Shown: positions 6,762 to 15,427, counted from the first letter of the stretch. The stretch: DNA of 27,438 nt from Thermatribacter sp964570785 (GCA_964570785.1 CAZMZG010000019.1:1-27438); one strand, 5' to 3'. The notes: a model not told the origin generated them from the letters alone. Translations and numbers: made by a program.

Positions 6762-7709
6762 ATGATTCAAACCATTGACCTCTGTAAAGAATACGATGGC
6801 TTCAAAGCGGTAGACAACCTTAATTTGCAGGTAGAAAAAGGTGACATCTATGGTTTTTTAGGCCCCAACGGAGCAGGCAAAACTACCACCATAATGATGC
6901 TTTTGGGAATTGTTCCTCCTACCAGTGGTAAGATTTACCTTCTCGGCAAAGAGCTGAAAGAAGGCAACATTGAGGTAAAAAGGCGCATTGGTGTGGTTGC
7001 TGAAAATCAATATTTCTACAAGGAAATGACTGCTCAGGAATATCTCGAATTCTTTGCAGAACTTTACGAAGTACCCAATGCCCAAAAAATAATAGACACT
7101 CTTATGGAAGCAGTGGGCTTGCAGGGTGACAAAAATAAAAAGCTGGGAGCTTATTCCAAAGGAATGCAACAAAAACTTGCTTTTGTAAGAGCACTGCTTC
7201 ACGACCCAGAACTTTTAATTCTCGATGAACCAGTAGCTAACCTGGATCCCACCAGCATAAAGCAAATCCGAGACCTTATCGAAGAAGAAAACCGATTGGG
7301 AAGAACCGTTTTCATTTCTTCCCACCTTCTTTCCGAAGTGGAAAGGCTCTGTAAAAAGGTAGCCATCATCAACAAGGGGAAACTGCTTGCCGAAGATACT
7401 ATGGATAACATCAAAAGAAAGCTTTCTGACGCCATGCACCTTCAGATAGAACTGGACAGGGAAGCCTCTGAACTCCAGTCGGTTCTTCAATCTTTCCCGT
7501 GGGTGCGCTCGTTATCCGTAGAAAACAATCGCCTGGAAGTTGCGCTCAGCACAGAACGTGATTATCGACTTGAGCTTTCTAAAGCCATTTTCGAGAAGGG
7601 ATTTTTCATCCTTTCCATGACCCTCAAAGAGATGAGCCTTGAAGAAGCTTTTCTAACCATAACCCAGCACAATATATCACTACTTGCCCAAGGGGAGGAA
7701 CAGTCATGA
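6762..7709 (+). CDS. ABC transporter ATP-binding protein (ABC-2 exporter type)
   Basis: ATPase subunit of 315 residues. Walker A is GPNGAGKTT (34-42), the signature loop is YSKGMQQKL, Walker B with catalytic glutamate is LLILDEPVANLDP, and the switch histidine lies in ISSHLLSEVERL. The long C-terminal tail after about residue 220 resembles the DUF4162-type extension of Nod/CcmA/YhaQ-like exporters. It would power the permease at 8426-9247. It begins a four-gene operon and ends with an ATGA overlap onto the next gene. The only purine run upstream, GGGGGG at 6741-6746, is 15 bases from the ATG. That is unusually far, and an in-frame stop at 6753 rules out an earlier start. Confidence 0.95.
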   Translation: MIQTIDLCKEYDGFKAVDNLNLQVEKGDIYGFLGPNGAGKTTTIMMLLGIVPPTSGKIYLLGKELKEGNIEVKRRIGVVAENQYFYKEMTAQEYLEFFAELYEVPNAQKIIDTLMEAVGLQGDKNKKLGAYSKGMQQKLAFVRALLHDPELLILDEPVANLDPTSIKQIRDLIEEENRLGRTVFISSHLLSEVERLCKKVAIINKGKLLAEDTMDNIKRKLSDAMHLQIELDREASELQSVLQSFPWVRSLSVENNRLEVALSTERDYRLELSKAIFEKGFFILSMTLKEMSLEEAFLTITQHNISLLAQGEEQS

Positions 7710-8422
7710 AAGGAAAAAAAAGGAAACTGATTCTTTTAACCACAGTTGGGGGCCTGGTCGCCGTTTTGTTAATTGCTTCTTACCTTTCTCTCCGAGTGAA
7801 TTATGGAATACTGGAAGGAAAGGTCATTGATGAATACTCCAAAGACTATGTACCGCGACTCCGGCTCACCATTGCCGGAAAAACCAATCTCATCTTCCGG
7901 GATACCTACTATAGCTTTACCAAACTTCCTCCCGGAAAACATGTGTTAAAAGCTGAATCGCCTTATTATTTCCCCATATCCAAGGAAGTAGTAATTAAGC
8001 GAGGCAAAAATCGACTGGACCTGGTCATGAAGGGCAAGGAAATTCCTGACCTTGCCGGAATTATTTGTTTCTCCGACCCGGTAGAACAGGGTATCCAGAT
8101 TGAAGTGCGCTACAAAGACTCCAAGGGAATAGGTATATCCGAGTTTCCAGGCATGCCCATAAAGCTTGAGGTCAAGCTGTATGTGCGAGAAGGCGATGAA
8201 GATAATTACAGTCGGGGAAGACTTATCTACGAAGGCCCGGTTGAGCTCTTTTGGGATCCTAAAGCATATTTAGCCAAAAACAAAGGCATCATACCCTGGG
8301 ACAAATTATCCATTGATTCTGAAAAGGAAAAATATGGCATCATGGAGCTTGTTTTGCACACACCCCAGGGGAATTTTGAAGACATCATTGAAGACGTGCA
8401 GCTTTTTAGGGAGGAGGAATAA
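7706..8422 (+). CDS. Membrane-anchored extracytoplasmic protein with carboxypeptidase-regulatory-like fold
   Basis: A protein of 238 residues. A basic N-terminus (MKGKKRK) precedes one hydrophobic segment at about 8-30, after which the chain should lie outside the membrane. Residues about 34-90 (EGKVIDEYSKDYVPRLRLTIAG, then YSFTKLPPGKHVLKAESP, quoted in part) look like a CarboxypepD_reg or PEGA beta-sandwich, a fold common in surface proteins. The remaining region is not recognised. SD GGGGAGG lies 7 bases before ATG 7706, which overlaps the ATPase stop. Its place between ATPase and permease genes suggests a dedicated accessory or cargo-handling part of the exporter; this is inference. Confidence 0.8.
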   Translation: MKGKKRKLILLTTVGGLVAVLLIASYLSLRVNYGILEGKVIDEYSKDYVPRLRLTIAGKTNLIFRDTYYSFTKLPPGKHVLKAESPYYFPISKEVVIKRGKNRLDLVMKGKEIPDLAGIICFSDPVEQGIQIEVRYKDSKGIGISEFPGMPIKLEVKLYVREGDEDNYSRGRLIYEGPVELFWDPKAYLAKNKGIIPWDKLSIDSEKEKYGIMELVLHTPQGNFEDIIEDVQLFREEE

Positions 8423-8425
8423 CCA

Positions 8426-9247
8426 ATGTCTCGCAGGGGAAAAGTGGTAAAAATTCTTTTTAAAAGAGACCTTCTATATACGCTTTATAGTTTCGGTTAT
8501 TATGCAATGCTTTTTGTTTCCTTCTTTGCTTCTTCCTTCATCTTAAAAAATTTCCTGACCAGCATCAACGAAGAAGATATACTGGTTTCCGCTTATCCTC
8601 TCAACTATCCACTTTACATCACCATAATTATCATTTCCCTGTACCTGGTCATCGTGTCAGCCATTTCCATCTCCAGAGAAAGAGAACAGGGAACGCTTGA
8701 AGTGCTCTTTTACGGACCAGTCACTACAGGAAGTTTTCTGGCCAGTAAGTTTCTAAAAGATTTATTTTTGGGGATCATTTCCTTAGGCTTTACCGCCTGC
8801 TACTTTTATCTGGTAAGTGCTTTTACCAATTTGGGGTTTACTATGGGACTCATCAAAGCGCTGATAATGGGGGTATTTCTCATTGCTTGTGTGGTGAGTT
8901 TCGGTCTGTTCATTTCCTCTCTCACCGGCCGTATCAGAAGCTCGGTGCTTGCTCTGGTTGCCATTTTGGGTGCTTTCCTGGCCGTACAGCTTGCCTACAA
9001 CACTCTACTCGGTTTTGAAAAAGAAACACTTTCCATCCCACTCCTCTATCTCCGACAAACCCTGCACTTTGTTTTCAAAGCAATTAACTGGATATCTCCT
9101 TTTGCCTTCCTGAGTAGAGGGCTGGATTCGATCACCCTGGAAAGCACAGCTCTTTATCTTCAAAACATCCTTTACTGTACCATTTACTCCATAGTTTTCC
9201 TGATACTCTCTATCTATTCCATGAAGAAAAGGGGGGTTAAAGCTTAA
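8426..9247 (+). CDS. ABC-2-type transporter permease
   Basis: A 273-residue integral membrane protein with about six hydrophobic segments, starting near residues 21-42, 63-83, 110-130, 140-162, 170-190 and 245-262. The motif ISREREQGTLEVLFYGPVT (in the first cytoplasmic loop, residues about 82-100) is characteristic of ABC-2 exporters of the NosY/YhaP type. SD GGAGGAGG lies 8 bases before ATG 8426. It should form the channel with the 6762-7709 ATPase. The stop overlaps the next start by one base (TAATG). Substrate unknown. Confidence 0.9.
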   Translation: MSRRGKVVKILFKRDLLYTLYSFGYYAMLFVSFFASSFILKNFLTSINEEDILVSAYPLNYPLYITIIIISLYLVIVSAISISREREQGTLEVLFYGPVTTGSFLASKFLKDLFLGIISLGFTACYFYLVSAFTNLGFTMGLIKALIMGVFLIACVVSFGLFISSLTGRIRSSVLALVAILGAFLAVQLAYNTLLGFEKETLSIPLLYLRQTLHFVFKAINWISPFAFLSRGLDSITLESTALYLQNILYCTIYSIVFLILSIYSMKKRGVKA

Positions 9248-10578
9248 TGAGCTGGCAAAAAACAATTCTGCTTGTCTTGTTGGTACTAACGATCCTTTTA
9301 GGAGGCAGTGCCCTTGCTCAACCCCCGGCTTTTCGCGAGCAACTGGTTTATTCTCTTGCTTCCTTCAACGGTGCAACTTTTAGTAAAAGTTTTTGCCCGC
9401 AAAGTGAAAATACTCTTTACTTTATTGCCAATCAAGAAAATGTTATAAACCCCCGAAAAACCATTGTGTACTACTGGCCAATAACCCGCAAATATATGGC
9501 CGGCTTTAGCACCCTTAATGAAGACGTACCGGGAAAAATAGAGGTTCTCAAGGATGGCAAAGTCATACAGACCCTGGAAAAAAGAAAATATTCTTTCTAT
9601 TATCCTGAGGGTTACTGGTCTGAAAAAACCATCATTTGCCTCGATGAAGAAGCAGATAAGTACTATCAGAAATACAAAAAAGCGGTAGAAGAGTTTAATC
9701 AAAAGCTCAAAGAATACTATCAGAAAATGACCGAATACCGTAAAAAGCTAAACGAGTTTTTCGAAGAAGTGCGCCGTAGACGAGAACAGGGCGAAAGCGG
9801 GCCGCTCGATATTCCCATTCCTAAGGAACCCAAGCCACCGGAGTTTGTCAAATTCTACGCTACGGAGCCTCAAGAGGGTTTCATCATCAAACTACCTGCA
9901 GGCCACTACCAGATTCGCCTGGTACTCGATGATGGAACCATCTTTGAAGGTAGTGAAAAAAAGGTAGTGGTTTTTGAAAGCCGACGCAAAGGAGGCGTTG
10001 GCTACGAAATAATACCGGGTAACCGCTGGACCAAGGAAGAAAACTGCGATGACCCCTCCTGGATCATCCACGCTGTGGGTAAAAACAATCTCTATTTCAA
10101 GCCCTTTTATCAGGAAGAATACAACGAGCTCTATCACAACAAACTTCAAGACCCACAGAATATCGGCAGAATAGAACGCTTTAAATGGGTGCACACTGAG
10201 GAAGTAGACAACGCATATCTCCTGTTTGGAAAAGGCGAAGAAATAATGCAAAAAGTGGAGAAGGCGCCCTACTTTGTAAAACAGATACCCGGTCCTGAAC
10301 TTGGTTATGAAATACTGCCTTACGACGAAGAGCTCAAAAAGCGGGGCTACCAACCCACCTTCCAGGGCTACAAAGTAACCCTTTCGGAAAACTTAGCCAA
10401 AACCGACTACACCATCCAAATGGTAGACGCTGAAAAAGGAGAGCTTCTCCCTAAAAGCGAAAGAACCATTCGCCTGCTTAAAAAAGAAAACCACGTATAC
10501 CTCTATCCCATTGCAGTTTTCCCCTTGGTGATTGGTGCCGTGGTTGCCCTCTCCAGAATGCGGAAAGTAGAACGTTGA
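9247..10578 (+). CDS. Secreted, C-terminally membrane-anchored protein with coiled coil (exporter-associated, unknown function)
   Basis: A 443-residue protein with a clear signal sequence (hydrophobic core about 6-22, probable cleavage after ALA at about 25). A large polar domain follows. A heptad-like, highly charged segment at about 138-185 (EEADKYYQKYKKAVEEFNQK and onward) is probably a coiled coil. A C-terminal hydrophobic anchor (YLYPIAVFPLVIGAVVALS) ends in RMRKVER, a type I membrane topology. No family is recognised. SD GGGGGG lies 10 bases upstream. Start and stop of the permease overlap, so it belongs to the exporter operon. It could be a periplasmic/surface partner that senses or binds the exported molecule. 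Confidence 0.82.
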   Translation: MSWQKTILLVLLVLTILLGGSALAQPPAFREQLVYSLASFNGATFSKSFCPQSENTLYFIANQENVINPRKTIVYYWPITRKYMAGFSTLNEDVPGKIEVLKDGKVIQTLEKRKYSFYYPEGYWSEKTIICLDEEADKYYQKYKKAVEEFNQKLKEYYQKMTEYRKKLNEFFEEVRRRREQGESGPLDIPIPKEPKPPEFVKFYATEPQEGFIIKLPAGHYQIRLVLDDGTIFEGSEKKVVVFESRRKGGVGYEIIPGNRWTKEENCDDPSWIIHAVGKNNLYFKPFYQEEYNELYHNKLQDPQNIGRIERFKWVHTEEVDNAYLLFGKGEEIMQKVEKAPYFVKQIPGPELGYEILPYDEELKKRGYQPTFQGYKVTLSENLAKTDYTIQMVDAEKGELLPKSERTIRLLKKENHVYLYPIAVFPLVIGAVVALSRMRKVER

Positions 10579-10583
10579 CTGTT

Positions 10584-10604
10584 AGGGGTGGCTTTGCCAC
10601 CCCT
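10584..10604. terminator. Hairpin between convergent operons
   Basis: AGGGGTGGC-TTT-GCCACCCCT is a perfect 9-bp stem with a 3-base loop, 5 bases after the stop of the exporter operon and facing the end of the rhomboid gene. Neither side carries a strong T-run (plus side reads GAATCAAATAAAA), so termination efficiency is uncertain. Confidence 0.55.
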
Positions 10605-10680
10605 GAATCAAATAAAAACTCAAAAAGCGGATAAAAAGCAGTTTTCCTTGGCAGATTTCGATAGAAAACAAAGAAGAACC

Positions 10681-11592
10681 TTAACGCTCATAGATTAACC
10701 CTTGGTATCTTTTCAGAACATCCTCCCGCCATCTGAGAAACTCAGAAGTTATTTCTTGCCACAAAGTAACGCCCCCACTTCCTGAAAGAAAACGGAGCAG
10801 TTTATCCTGCAAAGAACGAGCTTTACTGTCCGGGGCAACCAAGCGAGAGACCTCTCTGGGGTCGACTTGCTGACCATTTTCAATCCTCAAAAGAAAATTC
10901 TGAAAAGCGTTGTGAAAAACCACCACGTTGTCAAGGGAAGCGGTAGCTCGCAAGCCAAAAAATGGTGTGAAGAAGGAAAGGAAGCTAAAGCCCACAAAAA
11001 GAATGGTCAACCAGTAAGCAACTTCCTCAACCGTCCTCCGCCACTTTCGCCAAGAAGCACCTACCGGAATCAACCAGCCAAGCAACATGCCACACAGAAG
11101 CCCCCCTATATGGGCAGCGTTGTCTATGGTGGGCACTGCCAGACCTATTACCAGATTTATTATGATGAAAGGCAGGATGTTCAGAGCCAGACGGTTTAAT
11201 GGAGTATTGCGGTGCTTCATGCCTCCCGCAAAGAGAGCCCCCGCCAGACCAAAAATAGCTCCACTGGCGCCAACGCCTACCTGCTGGTAGTTCAGAAAGT
11301 AAGAAAAAACACTCCCGCTCAAGCCGCAGAGAAAATAAATGCTTAGAAATTTCTTCTGCCCAAAAATGCCCTCAGTCAAGTGTCCCAGTTGATACAGGGC
11401 GTAGGAGTTGAAAAGTAAGTGCCACAAGTTACCATGTAAAAAGACACAGATAACTAGCCTTTGCCATTCTCCATAAGCGATAAGGGGGCCATATTTGGCC
11501 CCCAAGCGTAAAAGGTTGGAAACCGTGAAACCACCACTTAAGACAGTGGCCAGGAAAAAGATAAAATTAAAGAGGATCAGGTAATTAACCAT
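10681..11592 (-). CDS. Rhomboid-family intramembrane serine protease
   Basis: A 303-residue polytopic protein. The catalytic dyad is Ser110 in GASGAIFG and His161 in NAAHIGG. The HxxxN oxyanion motif is H58-N62 (HLLFN). These match bacterial GlpG/YqgP-like proteases that cleave single-pass membrane proteins inside the bilayer. A soluble tail of about 90 residues follows the last membrane helix (ending near 210) and has no recognised domain. The start overlaps the upstream membrane protein by 8 bases, so both are one operon. No substrate is evident, though single-pass proteins are encoded convergently at 7706-8422 and 9247-10578. Confidence 0.92.
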   Translation of the reverse strand: MVNYLILFNFIFFLATVLSGGFTVSNLLRLGAKYGPLIAYGEWQRLVICVFLHGNLWHLLFNSYALYQLGHLTEGIFGQKKFLSIYFLCGLSGSVFSYFLNYQQVGVGASGAIFGLAGALFAGGMKHRNTPLNRLALNILPFIIINLVIGLAVPTIDNAAHIGGLLCGMLLGWLIPVGASWRKWRRTVEEVAYWLTILFVGFSFLSFFTPFFGLRATASLDNVVVFHNAFQNFLLRIENGQQVDPREVSRLVAPDSKARSLQDKLLRFLSGSGGVTLWQEITSEFLRWREDVLKRYQGLIYER

Positions 11593-12313
11593 CGTTCCCT
11601 GAAGAGGTTAAAGCTCCTTCCAACTGTTCCCTGGCCCGGACATCACTATCAAGATACTGGTTAATTTCAAAGCTCAGCTTGACCAGAAGATACAACCAGT
11701 AGATAGCAAAGGTAATAACGCTGAGCACTATAAACAAAACGATATTCCGCCGGGGAATGCGGTAAATTTCCACCTGAGCGGCGATTTTTTCTTTGCCGCG
11801 GAGGTAATTGTAAAACTTTTCCTTAATGTCGGAGAGACGATTGGTAGTCTTGAAAATATAAGATAGATACACAGCCAGAAAAATAAACCCGACAAGGTTT
11901 AAAAGAAATGCAAACCAGCCCACGAAAAGACCAACCAGATAGAGAACCAGATATACCCAGAAAGGCCAGGTAGGAACCATAAGCTCCTCAAGTCGCCCCA
12001 AAACGAAACCAACTTCTCCTCGAAGCGGATCTTCGGCATGCTCTTTAATGTTGGAGAGAAACTGCTGTGAATTTTTAACGTTAGCATTAATGGACTTTGA
12101 CCACTGATAAAGGACTATCAACTGAAATATTGCCCCCAGAATGCCGAAGACTACCACCATTCCCATCGATGCAAAAGCTCCGCCTATGCCCCCGGAAGCT
12201 GCAGAAGCCGCCACACCTAAAGCGAAAACCACCGCCAGCACAACGAAAACAACGGCGAGAATCGCCATGCTGGTACTTACCCGATCCTCCTCCATAAAGC
12301 GAGAAATAGCCAT
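11585..12313 (-). CDS. Multi-pass membrane protein with DUF4234-like C-terminus
   Basis: A 242-residue protein with hydrophobic segments at about 16-40, 45-68, 115-150 and 185-212. The last one, NIVLFIVLSVITFAIYWLYL, fits the DUF4234 pattern (Thr-Phe-x-Ile-Tyr followed by Trp/Tyr and a basic residue). A charged loop lies between segments 2 and 3. GGAGGG 7 bases before ATG 12313 fixes the start. It is the first gene of a two-gene unit with the rhomboid protease. Function unknown; a substrate or adaptor of the protease is possible but unproven. Confidence 0.75.
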   Translation of the reverse strand: MAISRFMEEDRVSTSMAILAVVFVVLAVVFALGVAASAASGGIGGAFASMGMVVVFGILGAIFQLIVLYQWSKSINANVKNSQQFLSNIKEHAEDPLRGEVGFVLGRLEELMVPTWPFWVYLVLYLVGLFVGWFAFLLNLVGFIFLAVYLSYIFKTTNRLSDIKEKFYNYLRGKEKIAAQVEIYRIPRRNIVLFIVLSVITFAIYWLYLLVKLSFEINQYLDSDVRAREQLEGALTSSGNDG

Positions 12314-12349
12314 CTTTCTTCCCTCCCCAAAGACCTAAAAATATACATC

Positions 12350-12355
12350 ATTATA
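12350..12355 (-). promoter_or_regulatory. Candidate -10 box for the DUF4234-rhomboid unit
   Basis: A perfect TATAAT on the minus strand lies about 37 bases before ATG 12313. The region 17 bp upstream has only a weak -35 match inside the end of the diguanylate cyclase gene, so this is a tentative call. Confidence 0.35.
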
Positions 12356-12367
12356 AAGTATTTTCAA

Positions 12368-13309
12368 CTAATCTTCATCTATCCAGTAAATTACCCGGTT
12401 GCGGTCTTTTCCTTTAGCTCGATAGAGAGCCATATCCGCCTTGCGCAGGGTGTCAAAACGGTTTTTGGCTTGCTCTCGGCTACAAACTCCACAGGAGATA
12501 GTCACCACTCTGTAAGGAGGATTTCCAGGGTGCTCTATTTGCAGCCCCTCCACCGCTTGGCGCAGTCTTTCAGCAACCACCACCACTTCTTCCCGCTGGG
12601 TGAAGGTACACAAAGCTATAAATTCTTCACCACCAAAGCGAGCCACAAAATCACCCTTGCGCACCTTCCCGCTGAAAACTTGCCCCAAACGATGCAACAA
12701 TCTATCTCCTTCGGGATGCCCAAAAGAATCGTTGTATTGCTTAAAGCGATCCAGATCTATCATAATAATTGCATAATAAACGCCATAACGAAGGTAGTTA
12801 TTTTCCCATTTCTCCAGTTCCTGGTCAAAAAAACGACGATTGGGAAGACCGGTCAAAGCATCAAACAGGGCAATTCTTTGCAACTTCTGGTTAAGCTCTT
12901 CAAGTGCCTTGTTTTTTTCTTCCAGCTCCTGAGTATAAAGAGATACCTTAACGTGAACTTCAACCCGGGCAAGCAGTTCTTTCATATCAAGTGGCTTGAG
13001 CAGGTAATCATTGCCTCCAGCTTCAAATAACTTGATGCGCTCCTCTCTTTCGTCTAAGGAAGTAATGAATAAGATGGGGAGGTTGGCAAGCTCTTGTTTC
13101 TCTCGTAATTTGCGACACACTGCCAGCCCATCAATGCCTGGAAGAACTACATCGAGAAGCAAAGCATGATAGGAAGAAAGGTCTTCAACATTGAAAACAT
13201 CCTCTCCCCGTTCCAGGGTATGTACTTCAAAGCCCTTTTCTTCGAGAAAGTCTTTGATCATCCGGCAAATAAATTGCGAGTCGTCAACAACCAGAACCTT
13301 AAGCTTCAT
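12368..13309 (-). CDS. Response regulator with diguanylate cyclase (REC-GGDEF) output
   Basis: A 313-residue protein. An N-terminal receiver domain (1-125) has the acidic pair D9-D10, phosphoacceptor D53 in LLLDVVLPGIDG, and the conserved lysine in YLLKPLDM. A coiled-coil linker (ELEEKNKALEELNQKLQ) leads to a GGDEF domain with DALTGLPNRRFF and active-site ARFGGEEF. RKGD, five residues before GGEEF, is an RxxD inhibitory site, so feedback by cyclic di-GMP is expected. The enzyme should make c-di-GMP when phosphorylated; no sensor kinase is in the window. Its start overlaps the activator ATPase gene by 11 bases, an unusual partner for a c-di-GMP enzyme. Confidence 0.95.
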   Translation of the reverse strand: MKLKVLVVDDSQFICRMIKDFLEEKGFEVHTLERGEDVFNVEDLSSYHALLLDVVLPGIDGLAVCRKLREKQELANLPILFITSLDEREERIKLFEAGGNDYLLKPLDMKELLARVEVHVKVSLYTQELEEKNKALEELNQKLQRIALFDALTGLPNRRFFDQELEKWENNYLRYGVYYAIIMIDLDRFKQYNDSFGHPEGDRLLHRLGQVFSGKVRKGDFVARFGGEEFIALCTFTQREEVVVVAERLRQAVEGLQIEHPGNPPYRVVTISCGVCSREQAKNRFDTLRKADMALYRAKGKDRNRVIYWIDED

Positions 13310-14330
13310 CTGACAAAGTAACTTCCTGCTCTAGAAGCGAAAGAGAGCTTTCTTTAAACTTCCGGGCCACCGATTGAGGAGTCCATTTTCCACAGCGCGA
13401 ACCCCAAAGGGCCTTAACCTTGCCTTCTTCCTCCAGCACCACAATCTCGCAGGAATTGGGACAATCCAGGCAGTTAAAGCTAAAGTTTTTAAAGCTTCTC
13501 TCAATAACCTCAAAACCCTGAAAAGCAGTTCTCTCTGGAGCGTATTCCATGGCAAGGATAGCTGCTCCCCAGGCTCCCATAACCCCATGCTCAGGAGGAA
13601 CGATGATCTTTTTCTTGCCTCCAAAAAAATCTCGGAAAGCCTGAACAATACCCTGGTTGGCTGCCACTCCTCCCTGAAAAACAATGGGATCCTCAATGCG
13701 CTTGCCGGTGGCCAGGTTGTTCATAAAGTTACGCACCAGGGCTTCACACAGGCCTTTTATAATCTCCGCCTTTCCAAAACCTAGCTGTTGCTTGTGAATC
13801 ATGTCCGATTCAGCAAATACCGTGCACCTTCCTGCAATTCTCACCGCCTGCCTGGCCTGCAGAGCAAGCTTGCCAAATTCCTCGATAGGTATGTTCAGAC
13901 GTACTGCCTGATGTTCCAAAAAAGAACCAGTACCCGCCGCGCATATGGTATTCATCGCAAAGTCTTCCACCACACCATCTCGGATAATAATCAGCTTGGA
14001 ATCCTGGCCTCCAATCTCAAAAACAGTCCTCACTTCAGGAACTCTCGTCAAAGCAGCAACCGCATGGGCCGTGATTTCGTTCTTTATAATATCTGCTCCC
14101 ACCACTACACCAGCCAGGTGGCGAGCGCTGCCCGTGGTACCCACTGCTTTTATTTTCCCCTGGGGAGGAAAGTGTTTCTTAATATAACTCAATCCTTCCT
14201 TAAGTGCCGCAATGGGATCCCCACTGGTCTTTAAGTAACAGCTGGCTACAATATTTTTTTTAGTATCCATAAGTACAAACTTAGTGGTTACCGAACCAAC
14301 ATCCACGCCCAGATAAAGCTCCACTTTCAC
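13299..14330 (-). CDS. 2-hydroxyacyl-CoA dehydratase activator-family Fe-S ATPase (BadF/BadG/HgdC type)
   Basis: A 343-residue ASKHA-fold ATPase with the phosphate-1 motif GVDVGSVTTKFVLMD (8-22) and IGGQDSK (106-112). The two cluster cysteines are C130 (NTICAAGTGSF) and C169 (AGRCTVFAESD). Their 39-residue spacing equals the C127/C166 pair of the Acidaminococcus activator, where a homodimer holds one [4Fe-4S] cluster and drives ATP-coupled low-potential electron transfer. A C-terminal extension (from about 285) adds NCLDCPNSCE and SRCGKW, a further possible metal site not present in plain HgdC. An ATGA overlap links it to the upstream DUF2229 gene. Its partner is presumably the DUF2229 pair rather than a classical dehydratase, none of which is in the window. 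Confidence 0.92.
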   Translation of the reverse strand: MKVELYLGVDVGSVTTKFVLMDTKKNIVASCYLKTSGDPIAALKEGLSYIKKHFPPQGKIKAVGTTGSARHLAGVVVGADIIKNEITAHAVAALTRVPEVRTVFEIGGQDSKLIIIRDGVVEDFAMNTICAAGTGSFLEHQAVRLNIPIEEFGKLALQARQAVRIAGRCTVFAESDMIHKQQLGFGKAEIIKGLCEALVRNFMNNLATGKRIEDPIVFQGGVAANQGIVQAFRDFFGGKKKIIVPPEHGVMGAWGAAILAMEYAPERTAFQGFEVIERSFKNFSFNCLDCPNSCEIVVLEEEGKVKALWGSRCGKWTPQSVARKFKESSLSLLEQEVTLSDEA

Positions 14331-15427
14331 CAGACCTCCACCTTTGCCTTGTTGTTCATTTTTCTCCGTTCCAGAACGTCCACAAAGGCCTCTACGCGAG
14401 TAACCAAACCTGCTTCCCCGGAATGCTCATCTATAGCCAGGTGTAAAATGGGTAAGTTAAAATCTTCCTTCACCCTGGTAAGAACGCTTTTGGCAACAAT
14501 CTCCGGCATACAGGTAAAGGGATAGAGATGCACCACCCCGTCAAACCCCTGCCGAGCATACCTAATTGTGCTACCCACACTGTCTATACCTTCTCCTCCT
14601 ACAAATCTTCTCAGATAAGGTTTGGCCATTTGCCAGGCCTCAAGCTTTTCTTTAGACTTGGTAAAAGGCAAAGTGTGCAAAACGTACTCCACCGTGGAAA
14701 CCGAATTGTGAACGTAGACTCCCAGATCCCCCAGCAATTTTTCCACGTTAAAGTTAATTCTTTTCTCCTGGGCTACATACACTTCTCCAACAATACCTAC
14801 TCGGATAAGCGCCTGGTTCTCACACAGTTCCAGGGAATTTATAGCCTCCTCCGCGTCTTTCTTTATACTCTCAAACCTGGCTTCACTACTCACAGAACGC
14901 AGGCGATCGATGGCGCCATCAATAATGGCATCTAAAAGGTCTTTATCGGCCGCCCGGCAACGAAGGGCTCTGCGCTGGGCCTCAAGGTCCTCTGTAAAAC
15001 GCAATATCTTCCAGGCTAAAGAGACAACTCTCCCAATGCGTAAAGGTGAAAGCGTTTTGCCACTCATAGCTCTCAAAGCTTGCAAAAAAGGCAACCACCC
15101 ATAACGAGGATGATCCAAAAGCACGAAACGCACCTGATAACCCAGATCTTCAAGAATGATTCTCTGAATTTGAGCATAGTAGCCAAAACGGCAGGGACCT
15201 ACGCCACCTGCCATAAAAAGAGTATCTGCCCCTTTCTCAATACTCTCTATAAAATTACCCAGGGTAACTTTTAAAGGAAAGCAGGCGTTTTGCGGGGCCA
15301 GCTTAACGCCCATTTCAACAGTCTTTTTAGTTATGGGCGGTGGATAAACCACATCAATGCCCAGCGAAGAATAAAGAAAACCCAAAGCTACATCAAGGTG
15401 CAGAAGATGAGGAAAAGTTGCTCTCAA
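14327..15427 (-). CDS. DUF2229-type CoA-activase-associated protein, copy 2
   Basis: A 366-residue protein of the DUF2229 family, found beside or fused to BadF/HgdC-type activators and distantly related to 2-hydroxyacyl-CoA dehydratase subunits. Three conserved cysteines, C49 (NACFPLKV), C79 (GGVGPCRFG) and one near 305 (YPFTCMPE), could ligate an Fe-S cluster as in dehydratase alpha and beta subunits. The C-terminal signature AIDEHSGEAGLVTRVEAFVD closely matches that of the upstream paralogue. The start is a TTG at 15427 with GGAGG 10 bases before it. It aligns with the paralogue's N-terminus, so the 35-base overlap is real. Reaction unknown. Confidence 0.85.
   Translation of the reverse strand: MRATFPHLLHLDVALGFLYSSLGIDVVYPPPITKKTVEMGVKLAPQNACFPLKVTLGNFIESIEKGADTLFMAGGVGPCRFGYYAQIQRIILEDLGYQVRFVLLDHPRYGWLPFLQALRAMSGKTLSPLRIGRVVSLAWKILRFTEDLEAQRRALRCRAADKDLLDAIIDGAIDRLRSVSSEARFESIKKDAEEAINSLELCENQALIRVGIVGEVYVAQEKRINFNVEKLLGDLGVYVHNSVSTVEYVLHTLPFTKSKEKLEAWQMAKPYLRRFVGGEGIDSVGSTIRYARQGFDGVVHLYPFTCMPEIVAKSVLTRVKEDFNLPILHLAIDEHSGEAGLVTRVEAFVDVLERRKMNNKAKVEVW

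Noticed and set aside
9892..10353. 153-codon minus-strand frame antisense to the secreted exporter partner
   Set aside because: The plus-strand gene has signal peptide, coiled coil and anchor; the antisense frame is hydrophobic noise without a start signal.
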